Source of the DNA: Rhynchopus euleeides
Lineage: Eukaryota; Euglenozoa; Diplonemea; Diplonemida; Diplonemidae
Assembly: GCA_963210315.1 (NCBI GenBank)
Contig: OY723298.1
Span: 310,001-374,000 of the forward strand
Reading direction: 5' to 3'
DNA: 64,000 nucleotides
A model generated the notes under the pieces. That model was not told the origin of the DNA, searched no databases, and saw nothing but the letters and a program-made list of their open reading frames with translations. This document shows positions 21,112 through 31,012 of this stretch, piece by piece (within the stretch, counting starts at the first letter, position 1; each line of letters opens with the position of its first letter). A program made the translations under genes and the position numbers.

Positions 21112-22011
21112 ATGCAGTGCGTAACGGTGAAGTACAGCCTGCGGTATCGCGAGAAGGAGTTCGGCAGCTTTGCCGAGCCGTTGCTCGTGACGAGTGTCGA
21201 CACGTTCGACACCGTGTGGAAGGCGTTTGAGACACGCCTTCCTCCCAAACAGGGTCGCAAAAAATCCGAGAGTGAGCGGGACTACAAGAGGCGCGTCCGA
21301 GCGATCTGGAGAGCGCACTCCTTTCTCTGTGGCAAGGACGCAGTCGTGGTTGGGTCGGTGCAGTTCGAACACGGGGAGAACACCTTGGAGATTGCAAGTG
21401 ATGATACGCTCACAGCCTTCAGGGCGATGCAAGGTGCCACCCTGAAGGTGGCCCTCGACATTAAGGCGAGCGTCGACCGAGGGGTCGACGAAAAGCTGAA
21501 GAAGGCGCTGCTGGCACGGGACCCCGCGGGGTATACGGAGGTCACCGCCACACAGGCAACCTCCGCTGACAACGTCCAGGAGACGTTATCAGAGGGGATC
21601 ACAACGGCACTAGAGATCTGTGTCACGGGATCCAGGCGCCCACTCTCCCTCGACGGTCTGGGGATTGTTGTTGGGCATGGTGTCGTTACCTGCAGCTGCA
21701 AGAAAAAGATTCCGAGCCACGTCGGAAAATTGAGCAGTACCGATGCATTTCTACGCCACGCAACGAGCTGCAAGACACTGAAGAAGAAGCTGGATCATCC
21801 CGACGAGCTGAAGCAGGCACCGCGCCAAAGGGCACCCCGAAAGACAGCTGCAAAGCCGGCGTCGAAACCCGCACCGAAGGCTGCCAGCGCTGCAGCACCT
21901 GAAGAACCTGAAGAACCTGCAGCACCTGAAGCGCCTGCACCCGCACTGACCCCGGAACAGCAAGAACTCCTTGAGTTTGGGAACCCGGCAAAGAGACAGA
22001 GAACTGGCTGA
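21112..22011 (+). CDS. Transposon protein 2, zinc-finger and basic-tail protein (299 aa)
   Basis: Second gene of the two-gene transposon, 128 bp after gene 1 on the same strand. ATG 21112 (MQCVTVKYSLRYREKEFGSF) is the first in-frame ATG. Visible: an N-terminal alpha/beta region, then VTCSCKKKIPSHVG...FLRHATSC (about residues 205-235), a CxC...HxxxxC arrangement suggesting a zinc-binding, BED-like finger, then a Lys/Ala/Pro-rich linker (KTAAKPASKPAPKAAS) with EEP/EAP repeats and a basic tail NPAKRQRTG that could act as a nuclear localisation signal. It is probably a DNA-binding accessory protein; this is inference. The copy-2 orthologue (46645-47535) is nearly identical but three residues shorter in the EEP repeat. 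Confidence 0.75.
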   Translation: MQCVTVKYSLRYREKEFGSFAEPLLVTSVDTFDTVWKAFETRLPPKQGRKKSESERDYKRRVRAIWRAHSFLCGKDAVVVGSVQFEHGENTLEIASDDTLTAFRAMQGATLKVALDIKASVDRGVDEKLKKALLARDPAGYTEVTATQATSADNVQETLSEGITTALEICVTGSRRPLSLDGLGIVVGHGVVTCSCKKKIPSHVGKLSSTDAFLRHATSCKTLKKKLDHPDELKQAPRQRAPRKTAAKPASKPAPKAASAAAPEEPEEPAAPEAPAPALTPEQQELLEFGNPAKRQRTG

Positions 22012-22254
22012 GGCCGGAAAAGGGGACCAAAAAATGAGACCCCCCCCCCCCTTTTCACTACGCACAAACTACGCAATATGGGGTCGTCAGGGGCACCAAT
22101 TTCTGGGGAAAAAGTGGATTTTTCTTGGGGTGCAGCAGCACAGGAGGTGAAGCACGCGTGCGAGCGAACGCGAACACCCCATTCTCCTTCTGTCCCGTAT
22201 TCGTCGCTAGCGTAAGAATAACGTCAGCAGTCTCGAATTCCGTCTCCCGGCAAC

Positions 22255-22696
22255 ATGGTGGGCACGCAGGTGCAGGAGGCTCTGCGCTACATCGCCGACC
22301 ATTACCTGGCACCTCTCCCGGGGATTACTGGTGCGTACCCTTGCCCGGACTTCAATGCCCCAGCACACCCACCGAAGTGGGCACAGGCGCACAAGACTGC
22401 CCTTCTGCGTGCCCGGGTGTCTGTTCCGATTCGGAGGTTGGGCCTGCGTGACCTGCAGGAGGTTATTCAGCGGTTTACCTCGGGAAACCTCGCTCTCACG
22501 TACCCAGCAACATGCAGGCTACTCCAGCTTGCATCTATCCTTCCGCTGGGCACTGCTTCTGTTGAACGCTTGTTTTCCAAGCTCCGCCAGGCTTCGCCAA
22601 CTGAGCAACGAAAGCCTTGCAAATGTACTCTTTGTGGGAGTGGAATGTCGCGAAGATTCACAGGGTATCCCCGAAGCCACTCTTGCGAGGTCCTAG
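22255..22696 (+). pseudogene. hAT transposase C-terminal dimerisation fragment, frameshifted
   Basis: The frame opening at 22255 contains LALTYPATCRLLQLASILPLG followed by TASVERLFSKLR, the hAT C-terminal (hATC) signature with the conserved SVER and FSKL residues. Immediately after FSKLR the match continues in another frame as RLRQLSNESLANVLFVGVE, corresponding to the usual RLSNESL segment, so a small indel has broken the gene. The catalytic RNase-H-like domain is absent. It lies inside the hAT element bounded at 18245 and 22950, to the right of the nested transposon. Confidence 0.85.
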
Positions 22697-22958
22697 GGTA
22701 CCCCGAGAGAGTTTCACCCCCCTCGAGGGCCCAGGGCCGAGGGAGGGTGACATTCTTCCCAGCCGCTACACAGGGCAACCGTTGAAGAATGTCACCCCCT
22801 CTGTACAGGGTGGCCGTTGGAGCCCAAGCGGAGGCCGAGGGGGGGTGACATTCTCTCGGGTACCCGAGTAGGGCAAATCAACTGTGTGTGTACTGTGACC
22901 GAGTCTGACCGAGTTTCGGCCCCAACCCCAAAATCCAAGCTAAGCCCCTGCCGGGGAA

Positions 22959-23339
22959 GGCAGCAAAAAAACTCGGGAAATAGACCGCGCCGTGTTTGTT
23001 TTTTTACACAATGGCACTCCCGCTATCAGAAGAGGGGACTGCCTGTTCACATATCCACCATGGTGCAGGTGAGGACTGTCTGGGGACCATCCTAACACAC
23101 AGAGATATCTCTACCCATTCCGTTTCCTTGTTGGACCAGCAGACCGAGAGACCACCAGGCAATGCCCAGCGAAGTCCAGGCCGCTGGACCAACAAAAACG
23201 TATCGAAAACCGTTATTCCCAAGTGGGGAGGGGGTGGGGGAGTGAAGTCGACGAAAAAAAGGGGGGGGGGGAACACCAAATTGGACTCCCCTTCACTCGA
23301 TGATCCCAAACGGGGGGAAGGGGGCGGCTCAGAAAAGCA
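22959..23339. other. Spacer between two mobile elements
   Basis: About 380 bp with no recognisable gene; G-rich runs at 23225-23272. Confidence 0.4.
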
Positions 23340-23799
23340 CACCACGGACTAGTCGCCCGGACGACTAGTCGGGACGACGGGTGAAATGACGACGGGTGAA
23401 ACGACGGGTGGCACCCGTCGACTCGACGGGTGGACCTGTCGAGTCGACGGGTGCCACCCGTCGGCACGACGGGTGAACCTGCTGAAACGACGGGTGTTCC
23501 AGCCATTTCCTGTTGATATGGGCCAATTTCCATTGAAAACTAGGGGAGTACCTTGCATGGCATCAGGTTATTTTTCACGCCGAGCTATCTTCCCTGCACA
23601 GACCCACCCCCCATTACTTTCCATTTACAATTCCTAGTTGGTGAAGGGGCTGCCCACCGGTGGACCACCAGGAGGGGGGTGAGCCATCCAGGTGGGCAGG
23701 GGGCCTGGTAAAACAACTCCCTCCCACGACGTCACTCCGCTCTCGAGGACAAACAAAATCACCTACGTACCTGAACTGCCAAACACCCCCCCCCCTCAC

Positions 23800-26543
23800 T
23801 TACGGGTGCGCGGATCTCATGTGCTCGTCGCGCTTTACAGTGGTTTTAAAGAGCTCGAAACAAACACAGCAACGCTTTTGTGTCAGCACGCGCGAATGGT
23901 GACTGAGGTAGTGCTGGCTCAGTCCCTTCGATTTTGCCCGTTTGCCGCACTCCTGGCATGTGACAGTGCAGGTCTGACACGGCGCGTTGTTTTGTGGCCG
24001 ATGTGCAGCATCATAATGCGCAAACAGTGCTTCTCTCGTGTGGACAACTTTGGAGCACACAATGCAGATATGCTGCTGCACAGGCACTGTACCGGATGGT
24101 GTTGGTTCTGGCACTTCTGGCACATCCTCGCTGTTGCCCCAGGATTTGGACTTGCAGATGCATGCGAGCAGCGTTGCCTTTGGAGTGGTGTTTTCCGGGT
24201 CGCCCAGAAATTGTTGGCCCCATCGCCCCCTTTTTGTGACGTGAGATCCAAGGCTGAGGGACTCGAGTCTCCGCTGCAGTGCTGCCGTTGCTCCCTTCCA
24301 ACAAGCGTTCCTCGCAGTGACACAGCAGCAAAGCTTTATCGCGCCGAACTTCAGGAGGGTCGGGGTGCTCGGTTGGTCCAGCAGGCCGCACCCCTTGCCT
24401 TTGGTCCTCTGCATTTCGAAGAGCAGCAGGTCCCGTTCGGCGGTCTGCTGCGATGTCACCCTCAGGGCATGGCGTTTGGGGACGCCATTCCCCCTCTCCA
24501 GTTCCTCGTCACTCAGGGCGAGGGGGTGTGCATCTTCTGGATCAAACCAGTGGCTCATCGAATGGATATACCGTAAACGGAAATATTGTGGACCGTAATA
24601 AAGGTGAACCGTACTATAGGTGGACCGTAAAAAAGATGGAACAAATGGGATTTTTCCGGAACTTGGAACATTTTTACGGTCCACCTATTTTACGGTTGGG
24701 ATCGTGGACTTGGCGGTTTTTTTTACGAGTTCCTTCGCGACGAAGTCGCGAAGGAACCAAGGAAATCGTACGACTGAAGCTGCAGGATTAACACCACAGG
24801 GCCTCAGCACAGAGTGTGCGCTCACCATCGTCCGGGAACTGTTCTCCCACAGTTACTGCAGGGTGTACTACACTAAAGGAGTACGATTTCCCTGAATTTT
24901 CCGGGCACTGATTCACGAATTTACATCTGGAGGGAGCCCGGTGGTCTCAGCTTCTGTCTGCGCGCCCTGCCGTACTGTGGCTGCTTTTGTGGGCTCGTGC
25001 AGCAGGTTCTACTTTTACTTCTACCGGAATGCTCCTTGCATGGTACTACACTTCTCGAGGTGTGGTGGTGGGTGAGTCTCGAGGTGAGTGGTGGTGATCG
25101 TGCCTTTTCCACACGCAGGGAGGACTTGCTTCTCTTGCTGGTGTTGGTTGCGGTGGTGGAAGGAGGGTCCAAAGCTGGGAGGTCGGGAGGCCTACGTGTG
25201 GGTGTCTGCGGCGTGGAGGCCGCAGTCCGCGCCCCGCAACCCACCAGCCCGCGGGCGAAAAACGCATTGTCTTTTCCATATTCAGTCCCAATAAATGGTG
25301 GACCGTAAAAAAGATGGAACGTTTGGCCTTTTTTTGGGAACTTGGAACATTTTTACGGTCCACCCTTTTTCCGTTTACGGTATGTAACACCACGCCCCTC
25401 GGATGTTCTCCCAGGTGACACCCACTCCAGGACAAACACAAGGATGTGCATTGCGATGAGCGAGAAGATGAACTCTTTCGCGCACTTTCCCTCCTGGTGG
25501 TACTTGATGGGGATGTCGTTGTAGCGGAAATGCACAAGCATTTCCATTGCAATACAGAGTAGATGCTGCACCCCCTTCGTCTTGGTAATGGTGAGTAAGC
25601 GACTCAGAACATCTCTGGCCTGGTTTCCCGTCATGTTGGAACACGTTGAGCTGCCAAGGACAGCCTTCTGCACGGCAGGTCCATCAGGCAAGATCTCTGC
25701 GAGTATTGCGATGAACCCGTTTATGTCGTGCAGGGGGGGGTGACCCCTGCGTACAGGCTCTCAAACCCAGCTTCATGAAGTTCCTGGATGCTAGCCCTGT
25801 GGCAGGCGTGGAGCTGTTTCAACCAGTCATTTCGTGGTGTGGTACAAAACGCGCTCCTGTGCGAAGATGACCCCATCTTACTAAATGCCGACCACAGCTC
25901 AAGATGGTCCCCTGCTACCCTAAGCAGGCGAGCCGAAACATCACGTTCGCCTTTTCGAAAACCCCTCTCTGCACTCTTGCGATTTGCTTCAGGAAGTTGA
26001 ACGTGAACCACGTTCTGTACTCATCCTTCTGCTTATCGGCAACTGTCACCAACCGTGTTGCGAAGGCACCGTCGAAAATGCCTACGGCCAGCCTGCTCTG
26101 CTGGGTCTTCTGTGCCTGTTTCTTCTCCGCCTCGTACAGCTTCACCATAGCTGCAGTGCCGCGGGGCAGGCGTCGGCCATCTCCTTGAGCCCTGTCGGGT
26201 GGTCCTTCCCGTTGCTCTTCCGGAGGCCCAACCCGACAAACTCGATGTCTGACCCGCTATTGACACGGGCAGCGTACATCGTGCGACCATCCTTCGCGGT
26301 CGACTTGCTGATCACCCCACCCCCCACCTTCTCATACTTTTTGTACAGGGCAAGACTGATGATGGGATCAGTCGACTTGATGGTAGTATCCGTCAGCTTG
26401 CCGAGAAGCTGCTTCAGGGCCATGTGGCTCAACCCATCAGCATCACGCTCGACAACATACGTGTTGATCCAAGCACGTACAAACACCGTCATGTCCACAG
26501 CGCTGGCGAGGGCCTGCGCTGCAGTACGCTTTGCCGCTGGCAT
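23800..26543 (-). pseudogene. Broken transposon gene with three C-terminal C2H2-type zinc fingers
   Basis: Read right to left: the N-terminal piece (26543-26142) starts MPAAKRTAAQALASAV and includes DIEFVGLGLRKSNGKDHP. The sense then moves through at least three frames: 26148-25915 (MVKLYEAEKKQAQKTQ...), 26011-25721 (RNDWLKQLHACHRA), and 25691-25386 (IAMHILVFVLEWV). After the 810-bp insertion it resumes as SMSHWFDPEDAHPLALSDEE and ends at 23800 with three finger-like motifs: CIVCSKVVHTREALFAHYDAAH, CQECGKRAKS...HYLSHH and CCVCFELFK...HMRSAH. The fingers suggest DNA binding. No catalytic domain is recognised in the rest. Frame changes could in part be introns, but the insertion is certain to disrupt it. 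Confidence 0.7.
24571..25380 (+). mobile_element. 810-bp TA-duplicating element, copy 1
   Basis: CCGTAAACGGAAA at the left and its inverse TTCCGTTTACGG at the right; TA at 24569-24570 and 25381-25382. Each end has a further hairpin made of GGACCGTAAAAAAGATGGAAC and GGAACATTTTTACGGTCC. A palindrome GTTCCTTCGCGAC/GTCGCGAAGGAAC lies at 24729-24757. The interior frame (Pro/Thr/Ser-rich, about 107 aa, minus strand 25244-24921) is shared with copy 2, but I see no family. An inverted, nearly identical copy is at 38474-39282. Inserted in the zinc-finger gene of the 23340-27117 transposon. Confidence 0.88.
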
Positions 26544-27117
26544 TGATTGGTGTGGCTCGTCTGGGTGGCCTGGGTGGTGATGATGGTATCTTGGGGTATC
26601 TTGGCCTGGGTGATGATGAGGGTACGGTATCTTGGAGACTGCCTTGTGGGTTGTGCAAGGGTTGGGGGCTGGGGCGAAAATTTGCCTGGCAGAAAAGTGA
26701 TCAGCTTCATGAAGTAGGTTGCTCCGTCAAACTGACACAGTTTGTCAGAGTCAAGATCCCTCGAACAATGAAAATCCACGAGAACAGCCGTCGCACATGC
26801 ACTTGAGGCCCATCACCAACTAGGAATTGTAAATGGAAAGTAATGGGGGGTGGGTCTGTGCAGGGAAGATAGCTCGGCGTGAAAAATAACCTGATGCCAT
26901 GCAAGGTACTCCCCTAGTTTTCAATGGAAATTGGCCCATATCAACAGGAAATGGCTGGAACACCCGTCGTTTCAGCAGGTTCACCCGTCGTGCCGACGGG
27001 TGGCACCCGTCGACTCGACGGGTCCACCCGTCGAGTCGACGGGTGCCGCCTGTCGAGTTTTCACCCGTCGTCCCGACTAGTCGACCCCACCCGTCACTGC
27101 CCGACTAGTCCGTGGTG

Positions 27118-29532
27118 CATGCAGGAAAAAGACCCCCCCCCCCCTCCACCGCCCCCCGGATGCGAAGAGGCACAGTTTTGAAAGCTGCAGGGAGAGGGCG
27201 ACACTCCCACCCCCAGTGTACCCTTCGGGACATGCGGGGGGGAGAGGGGATTCGCACTCTGTGGTTTTAAACAGCGGAAGGGTATTTCAGAATGGTTGCG
27301 ATTCCGGCGTGCCGAACCAGGCGTGCTTCCCTCAAGAATGGTAGAGGGAGAGAGAGAGTAGCGTGCACTGACCTATACGACTCGTCCGCAACAGGGCAGA
27401 ACAGCGCTGTCACGTCTGTTGTCGGCACACTTGGATCCAGAGAGAAGCAGGTCAGGTGTATTTGTTTGCACTGTCCGGTGATTTCCTCCCCCCCCCCTCC
27501 CCAGGTGAATGTGCCCACGGGATCTGCCCCGCTGTGTGCGTGAGTGTGATGTGATCAGGCTTTGAGTGCAGACCTGCGGGACATGTGCCCACTGCGTGCG
27601 TGAGTACGTTGCAGAGGAGATCATCAAGAGCGTGTCCTTGATGCGTTCTGCATGCAGCAATATTCAGAATGTGAGGGTGGGGAGTCACTGTCCCGTGGGA
27701 TTCGCTTCTGTGCTTATTTCTGTGGGCTCTCTGGAGAGGCAGTCACCCCCCCCTCCCCCCCACCCCGAGAGAGTGCCAAATAAAAAAAACCGCTATTCTT
27801 TTGGCTCACGCCATCACACTCTCCCACGCAAACCGCTACCGGAAAAGGGCTGAAGGGAGACACCACCCCCCCACACCACCACCACCACCACCACCACCCC
27901 CCGTTTCGAGGAAACTCTTCGCAGTTCGGCGTTCATCACGACATCTAACAACAGAAAACAAACACTCTCGTTTCAGCACCCACTATTTACATAGGAGGAG
28001 CTGCGTGTGGATTATTCAGGAAAGAAACGTTCGTGCGTATCTGTGCATGTGTATGTTTCCAACAGAGGGAGGGGATGGGTGTAATTGTCGAGTGAAGGCA
28101 GACAACAGGGGGGGGGGGGGGGTGACGTGCGAACAAGCTGTGTGAAGCGGAAGGGGGGGGGGGGGGGGAGTGGGGGGACCAGAAGAGAAGAAAAAGGGAA
28201 AAGCCGCCTTCGCGAAAGCAGCCTGCAGGAGACATAAACGGGGATCTTCGCCCTGCAGTGCACACAAGTGAGCTGCCTAACAACATAGGCTGCAACCTGA
28301 CACACTTTGGCACAGAGCGAACACCCCCATCTGATACATTTCTGATAGAACAGGTCTCATCACAGGCGCCCCGATGAAAGATAATCTGGCACGGTTTCGA
28401 CACGGGGCGAAGCGAGCCTCTCCCAACCCCTCCTCTCCCCCCGCCCCACCGCATGCCAAAACAACTCTAGCTGGCTTTACAGTCGCTCTGATGCCGACAC
28501 TGCAGGCCGAGGCTAAGCGGGGCAGTATCAAATTAGAGAAAGGGCAAAATGCTACACCTAGCAGTGGCAAACCCCTCCCCCTGGCCCCCCGCCCCCCCAC
28601 CGCAGGCAGCACCCTGGGGTGTGGGGTGGTGTGATGGGGTCGGAATGGGTTGGCAGAGAGAAGCAGGTTGCCAAACCCCGCGTCCTGGAAGACGGCTTTC
28701 CCTGATGGTGCATTGCTTGTAACTCTTCAGTGGAAACAGGGCAGGGGGGGGGGGGGAATAGAAAAATGGGGAGCTGTTGGAAACACACGAGTGAAATGAC
28801 GCATATTAATCACACAAGGTTTTGCACGGGGGGGCCCACCGCAGCCCCTCCCCGACCCGCGTGGAGCGTGGGGATATGGTGGTGTCGGCGTTACGTCCCC
28901 CCCGTGCGCACAAAATGCAGTGGGCTTTTTTTTGTTTGTTTGCCGAGGTTTTTGGCACGCCGCAAAAAAAAATTCAAAAAAAATACCATGGGGAATAGGA
29001 ATGATGTGTGTGATCAGCAAACACAGCCCACAAAGCAATAATCAAACGGGAGTCTTCGCTTCAGAAGTGTATAACAGCGAGTCGCCTCAGACACATGGAG
29101 GCAGACCGACGCAGTTTGACACAGAAGCGATGACACAATAAAACTATTGGCGAGAAGGGTTGGGGGCACCTGCCGTAATATAAACTCTGAAACCCCCGAA
29201 GAGGCCCCGAGTCTAGTCCAGTCAAATTGGAAGGAAACCCCACGCTTGCCTCCAACGACACCACAAATTGGCACATTCGAATCGACAGGGATGCTGTTTT
29301 GCGCTAAAAATATGGGGTTGTGCGGCCTTCCGAACCTCACTGCGCTGGACCTGATGAATCTGGCGGTAATAACGACCCCCAGATACGCACCCGCCCCGCT
29401 CCCACCTGCAGCAGGTGAGGGGGGGGCAGAACAGGTCACACAAAGGTTCGGCTCCACTCCCTTCAAAGCGCTGCCTGTTTTGGTTCGGTTCACTTTCTCT
29501 CTTTGTTGATGAAAAGATACCTCCCCCCCCCC
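27118..29532. other. 2.4-kb gene-free region with homopolymer runs
   Basis: No supported gene. It contains many G or C homopolymer runs (for example 28108-28122 and 28154-28168, about 15 G each), a CAC-triplet run at about 27,873-27,895, and TTTTTTTTG/AAAAAAAA tracts. Overlapping frames on both strands show no domain. Confidence 0.45.
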
Positions 29533-29582
29533 TAGGGGGGGTCAAATGGGGGTGACAAACACGATTTTTCAAAAAACCGGCG

Positions 29583-30624
29583 CAGAGGCCCCAAAGCCCC
29601 CGTAAACCCTCCAAACCCCCCCAGATCGGTCCGGAAACCCATCGAACCCCACTTTTCCACCATTCCGGGCACCTCAGGTGCCCGAATTGGGGTACCTAAA
29701 TTTTGTGCCACCGTTTGGTACCGTACAGTGCCACTGTGTGGGAGGTTGGAAAAGAAAATGCCCCAACACACCACATCTGAGGGTTGCAATGCATGTTGCT
29801 TGCCAACCACGTCATCCGGTGGGTGTCAGGCGCTATGTAGGTGGCATTAGCCAGGTCTTCGATGTGTTCTGGCTTGTATATATACCTCCCTGCCTGCGGC
29901 ACAGGCACTGCCTTTGTCCCCCACACCAGCCACAGAGAGCGTATTGTACTCGGTCCACGGTTGCTGATTCATTGTGATGCGTTGTATCCTCGAGTGAACG
30001 TCACACACTAGTGGCACCACCACCCGCCATCCGAGAGCTGTATTGACTTTGCGCGCTTCCGTTGTATTCACCTCGCCACGCATATTGCACCGTTCAGTAC
30101 CAGTGCTCTTGGGCCAGGCAAAGTAGACCGCAGCAACTACCAATTCTGGCACAATGGGTACCACGACAGCGCACTTCATGTGTTCCCGGAATGTACAGCT
30201 CGTGTTGCAACAGTCGTTGTCAACACATCCCGGTTGTGGAGCACTGCTGCACAGGAATCACACGACCATCTGGACTTGTTCCGTACCTACAGGCAGCCTC
30301 CCGGTGCATGGTGGCAGGGAGGTATATATACAAGCCAGAACACATCGAAGACCTGGCTAATGCCACCTACATAGCGCCTGACACCCACCGGATGACGTGG
30401 TTGGCAAGCAACATGCATTGCAACCCTCAGATGTGGTGTGTTGGGGCATTTTCTTTTCCAACCTCCCACACAGTGGCACTGTACGGTACCAAACGGTGGC
30501 ACAAAATTTAGGTACCCCAATTCGGGCACCTGAGGTGCCCGGAATGGTGGAAAAGTGGGGTTCGATGGGTTTCCGGACCGATCTGGGGGGGTTTGGAGGG
30601 TTTACGGGGGCTTTGGGGCCTCTG
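29583..30624. repeat. Foldback with two 312-bp inverted arms
   Basis: Arms 29583-29894 and 30313-30624 are near-perfect inverse copies of equal length, starting CAGAGGCCCCAAAGCCCCCG and meeting at GTATATATACCTCCCTGCC. The 418-bp loop (29895-30312) has no recognisable gene. The CAGAGG tip resembles hAT ends, but the flanking bases do not form an 8-bp duplication, so the class is open. Confidence 0.85.
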
Positions 30625-31012
30625 GGGGGTGTCGATTTTTTCGGTTTTTTTCCGTTTTTTCCTTTTTTTTCGTTTTTTCCGCCTGTGGGCGCTGGCTGCG
30701 ACTTGGTCAAAATTCGACGAAAAAAATCCGAAAAAAAAACGGAAAACGAAAAAACGGAAAATCCCAAAATCGACACCCTGATTTTCCGTTTTTTTCCGTT
30801 TTTTTCCCAGTACCAGAAACAGGCAGGGTCGTCGTAAGACCGGCGTGCCAAGGGGGAGGTGCTCGCATTTTTTTTTTTGGGGGGGTACAGAATGGGTCGT
30901 TTTTGGACATTTGAGCCCACTGCGAGCAGTGCCGGGTCCCGGAAACGCTGTTTCAAACGCTCAAAAGGGGATGTCGTGGGCACCAGAACCCAGTAAATTT
31001 ATCACAAATGGT

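Larger units (their letters stand above)
18351..22097 (+). mobile_element. Two-gene DNA transposon, copy 1 (both genes open), unassigned superfamily
   Basis: Bounded by GGTGCCCCTGA and its inverse TCAGGGGCACC, with a 7-bp direct repeat AATTTCT on each side (18344-18350 and 22098-22104). Further inside, both ends share an inverted block GGGGGTCTC.TTTTTGGTCCCC, but between the tip and that block lies a segment containing ACTACGCACAAACTACGC that is in the same (direct) orientation at both ends (about 18366-18400 and 22049-22080). It carries two plus-strand genes (18725-20983 and 21112-22011). I cannot match the proteins to a named superfamily; a 7-bp duplication is uncommon. A second copy at 44,163 has the same architecture, which confirms the boundaries. 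It is inserted in the hAT remnant. Confidence 0.9.
18245..22950. mobile_element. hAT transposon remnant, interrupted by a second transposon
   Basis: The ends read CAGAGGCTTAGCTTGG (left) and, reverse-complemented, CAGGGGCTTAGCTTGG (right). A perfect 8-bp duplication CCGGGGAA flanks them (18237-18244 and 22951-22958). CAGRG ends plus an 8-bp duplication are the hallmark of hAT elements. Apart from the 3.75-kb inserted element, the remnant is only about 106 bp on the left and 853 bp on the right. The right part encodes the hAT C-terminal dimerisation region (see 22255-22696). An ACTCGGTCAG motif is repeated near both ends in both orientations, as expected for subterminal transposase sites. Confidence 0.9.
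23340..27117 (-). mobile_element. 3.8-kb inverted-repeat transposon with CGACGGGTG-array ends, encoding a zinc-finger protein (broken)
   Basis: Inverted repeats of about 305 bp lie at 23340-23646 and 26810-27117, with tips CACCACGGACTAGTCG. Each arm contains about eight or nine CGACGGGTG/CACCCGTCG boxes in both orientations, then a shared non-repetitive part down to AACTAGGAATTG. Between the arms a minus-strand gene starts at 26543 and ends at 23800; it is broken by frame changes and by an 810-bp TA element (24571-25380). I could not identify a target duplication at the tips. No superfamily is assigned. Confidence 0.85.

Noticed and set aside
22996..23352. Small frames between the hAT remnant and the next element
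   Set aside because: Composed of G-run translations and short of any family signature.
27118..29532. tRNA, rRNA or spliced-leader RNA genes in the gene-free regions
   Set aside because: I looked for cloverleaf-like boxes and known spliced-leader motifs by eye and saw none; a covariance-model scan would be decisive.
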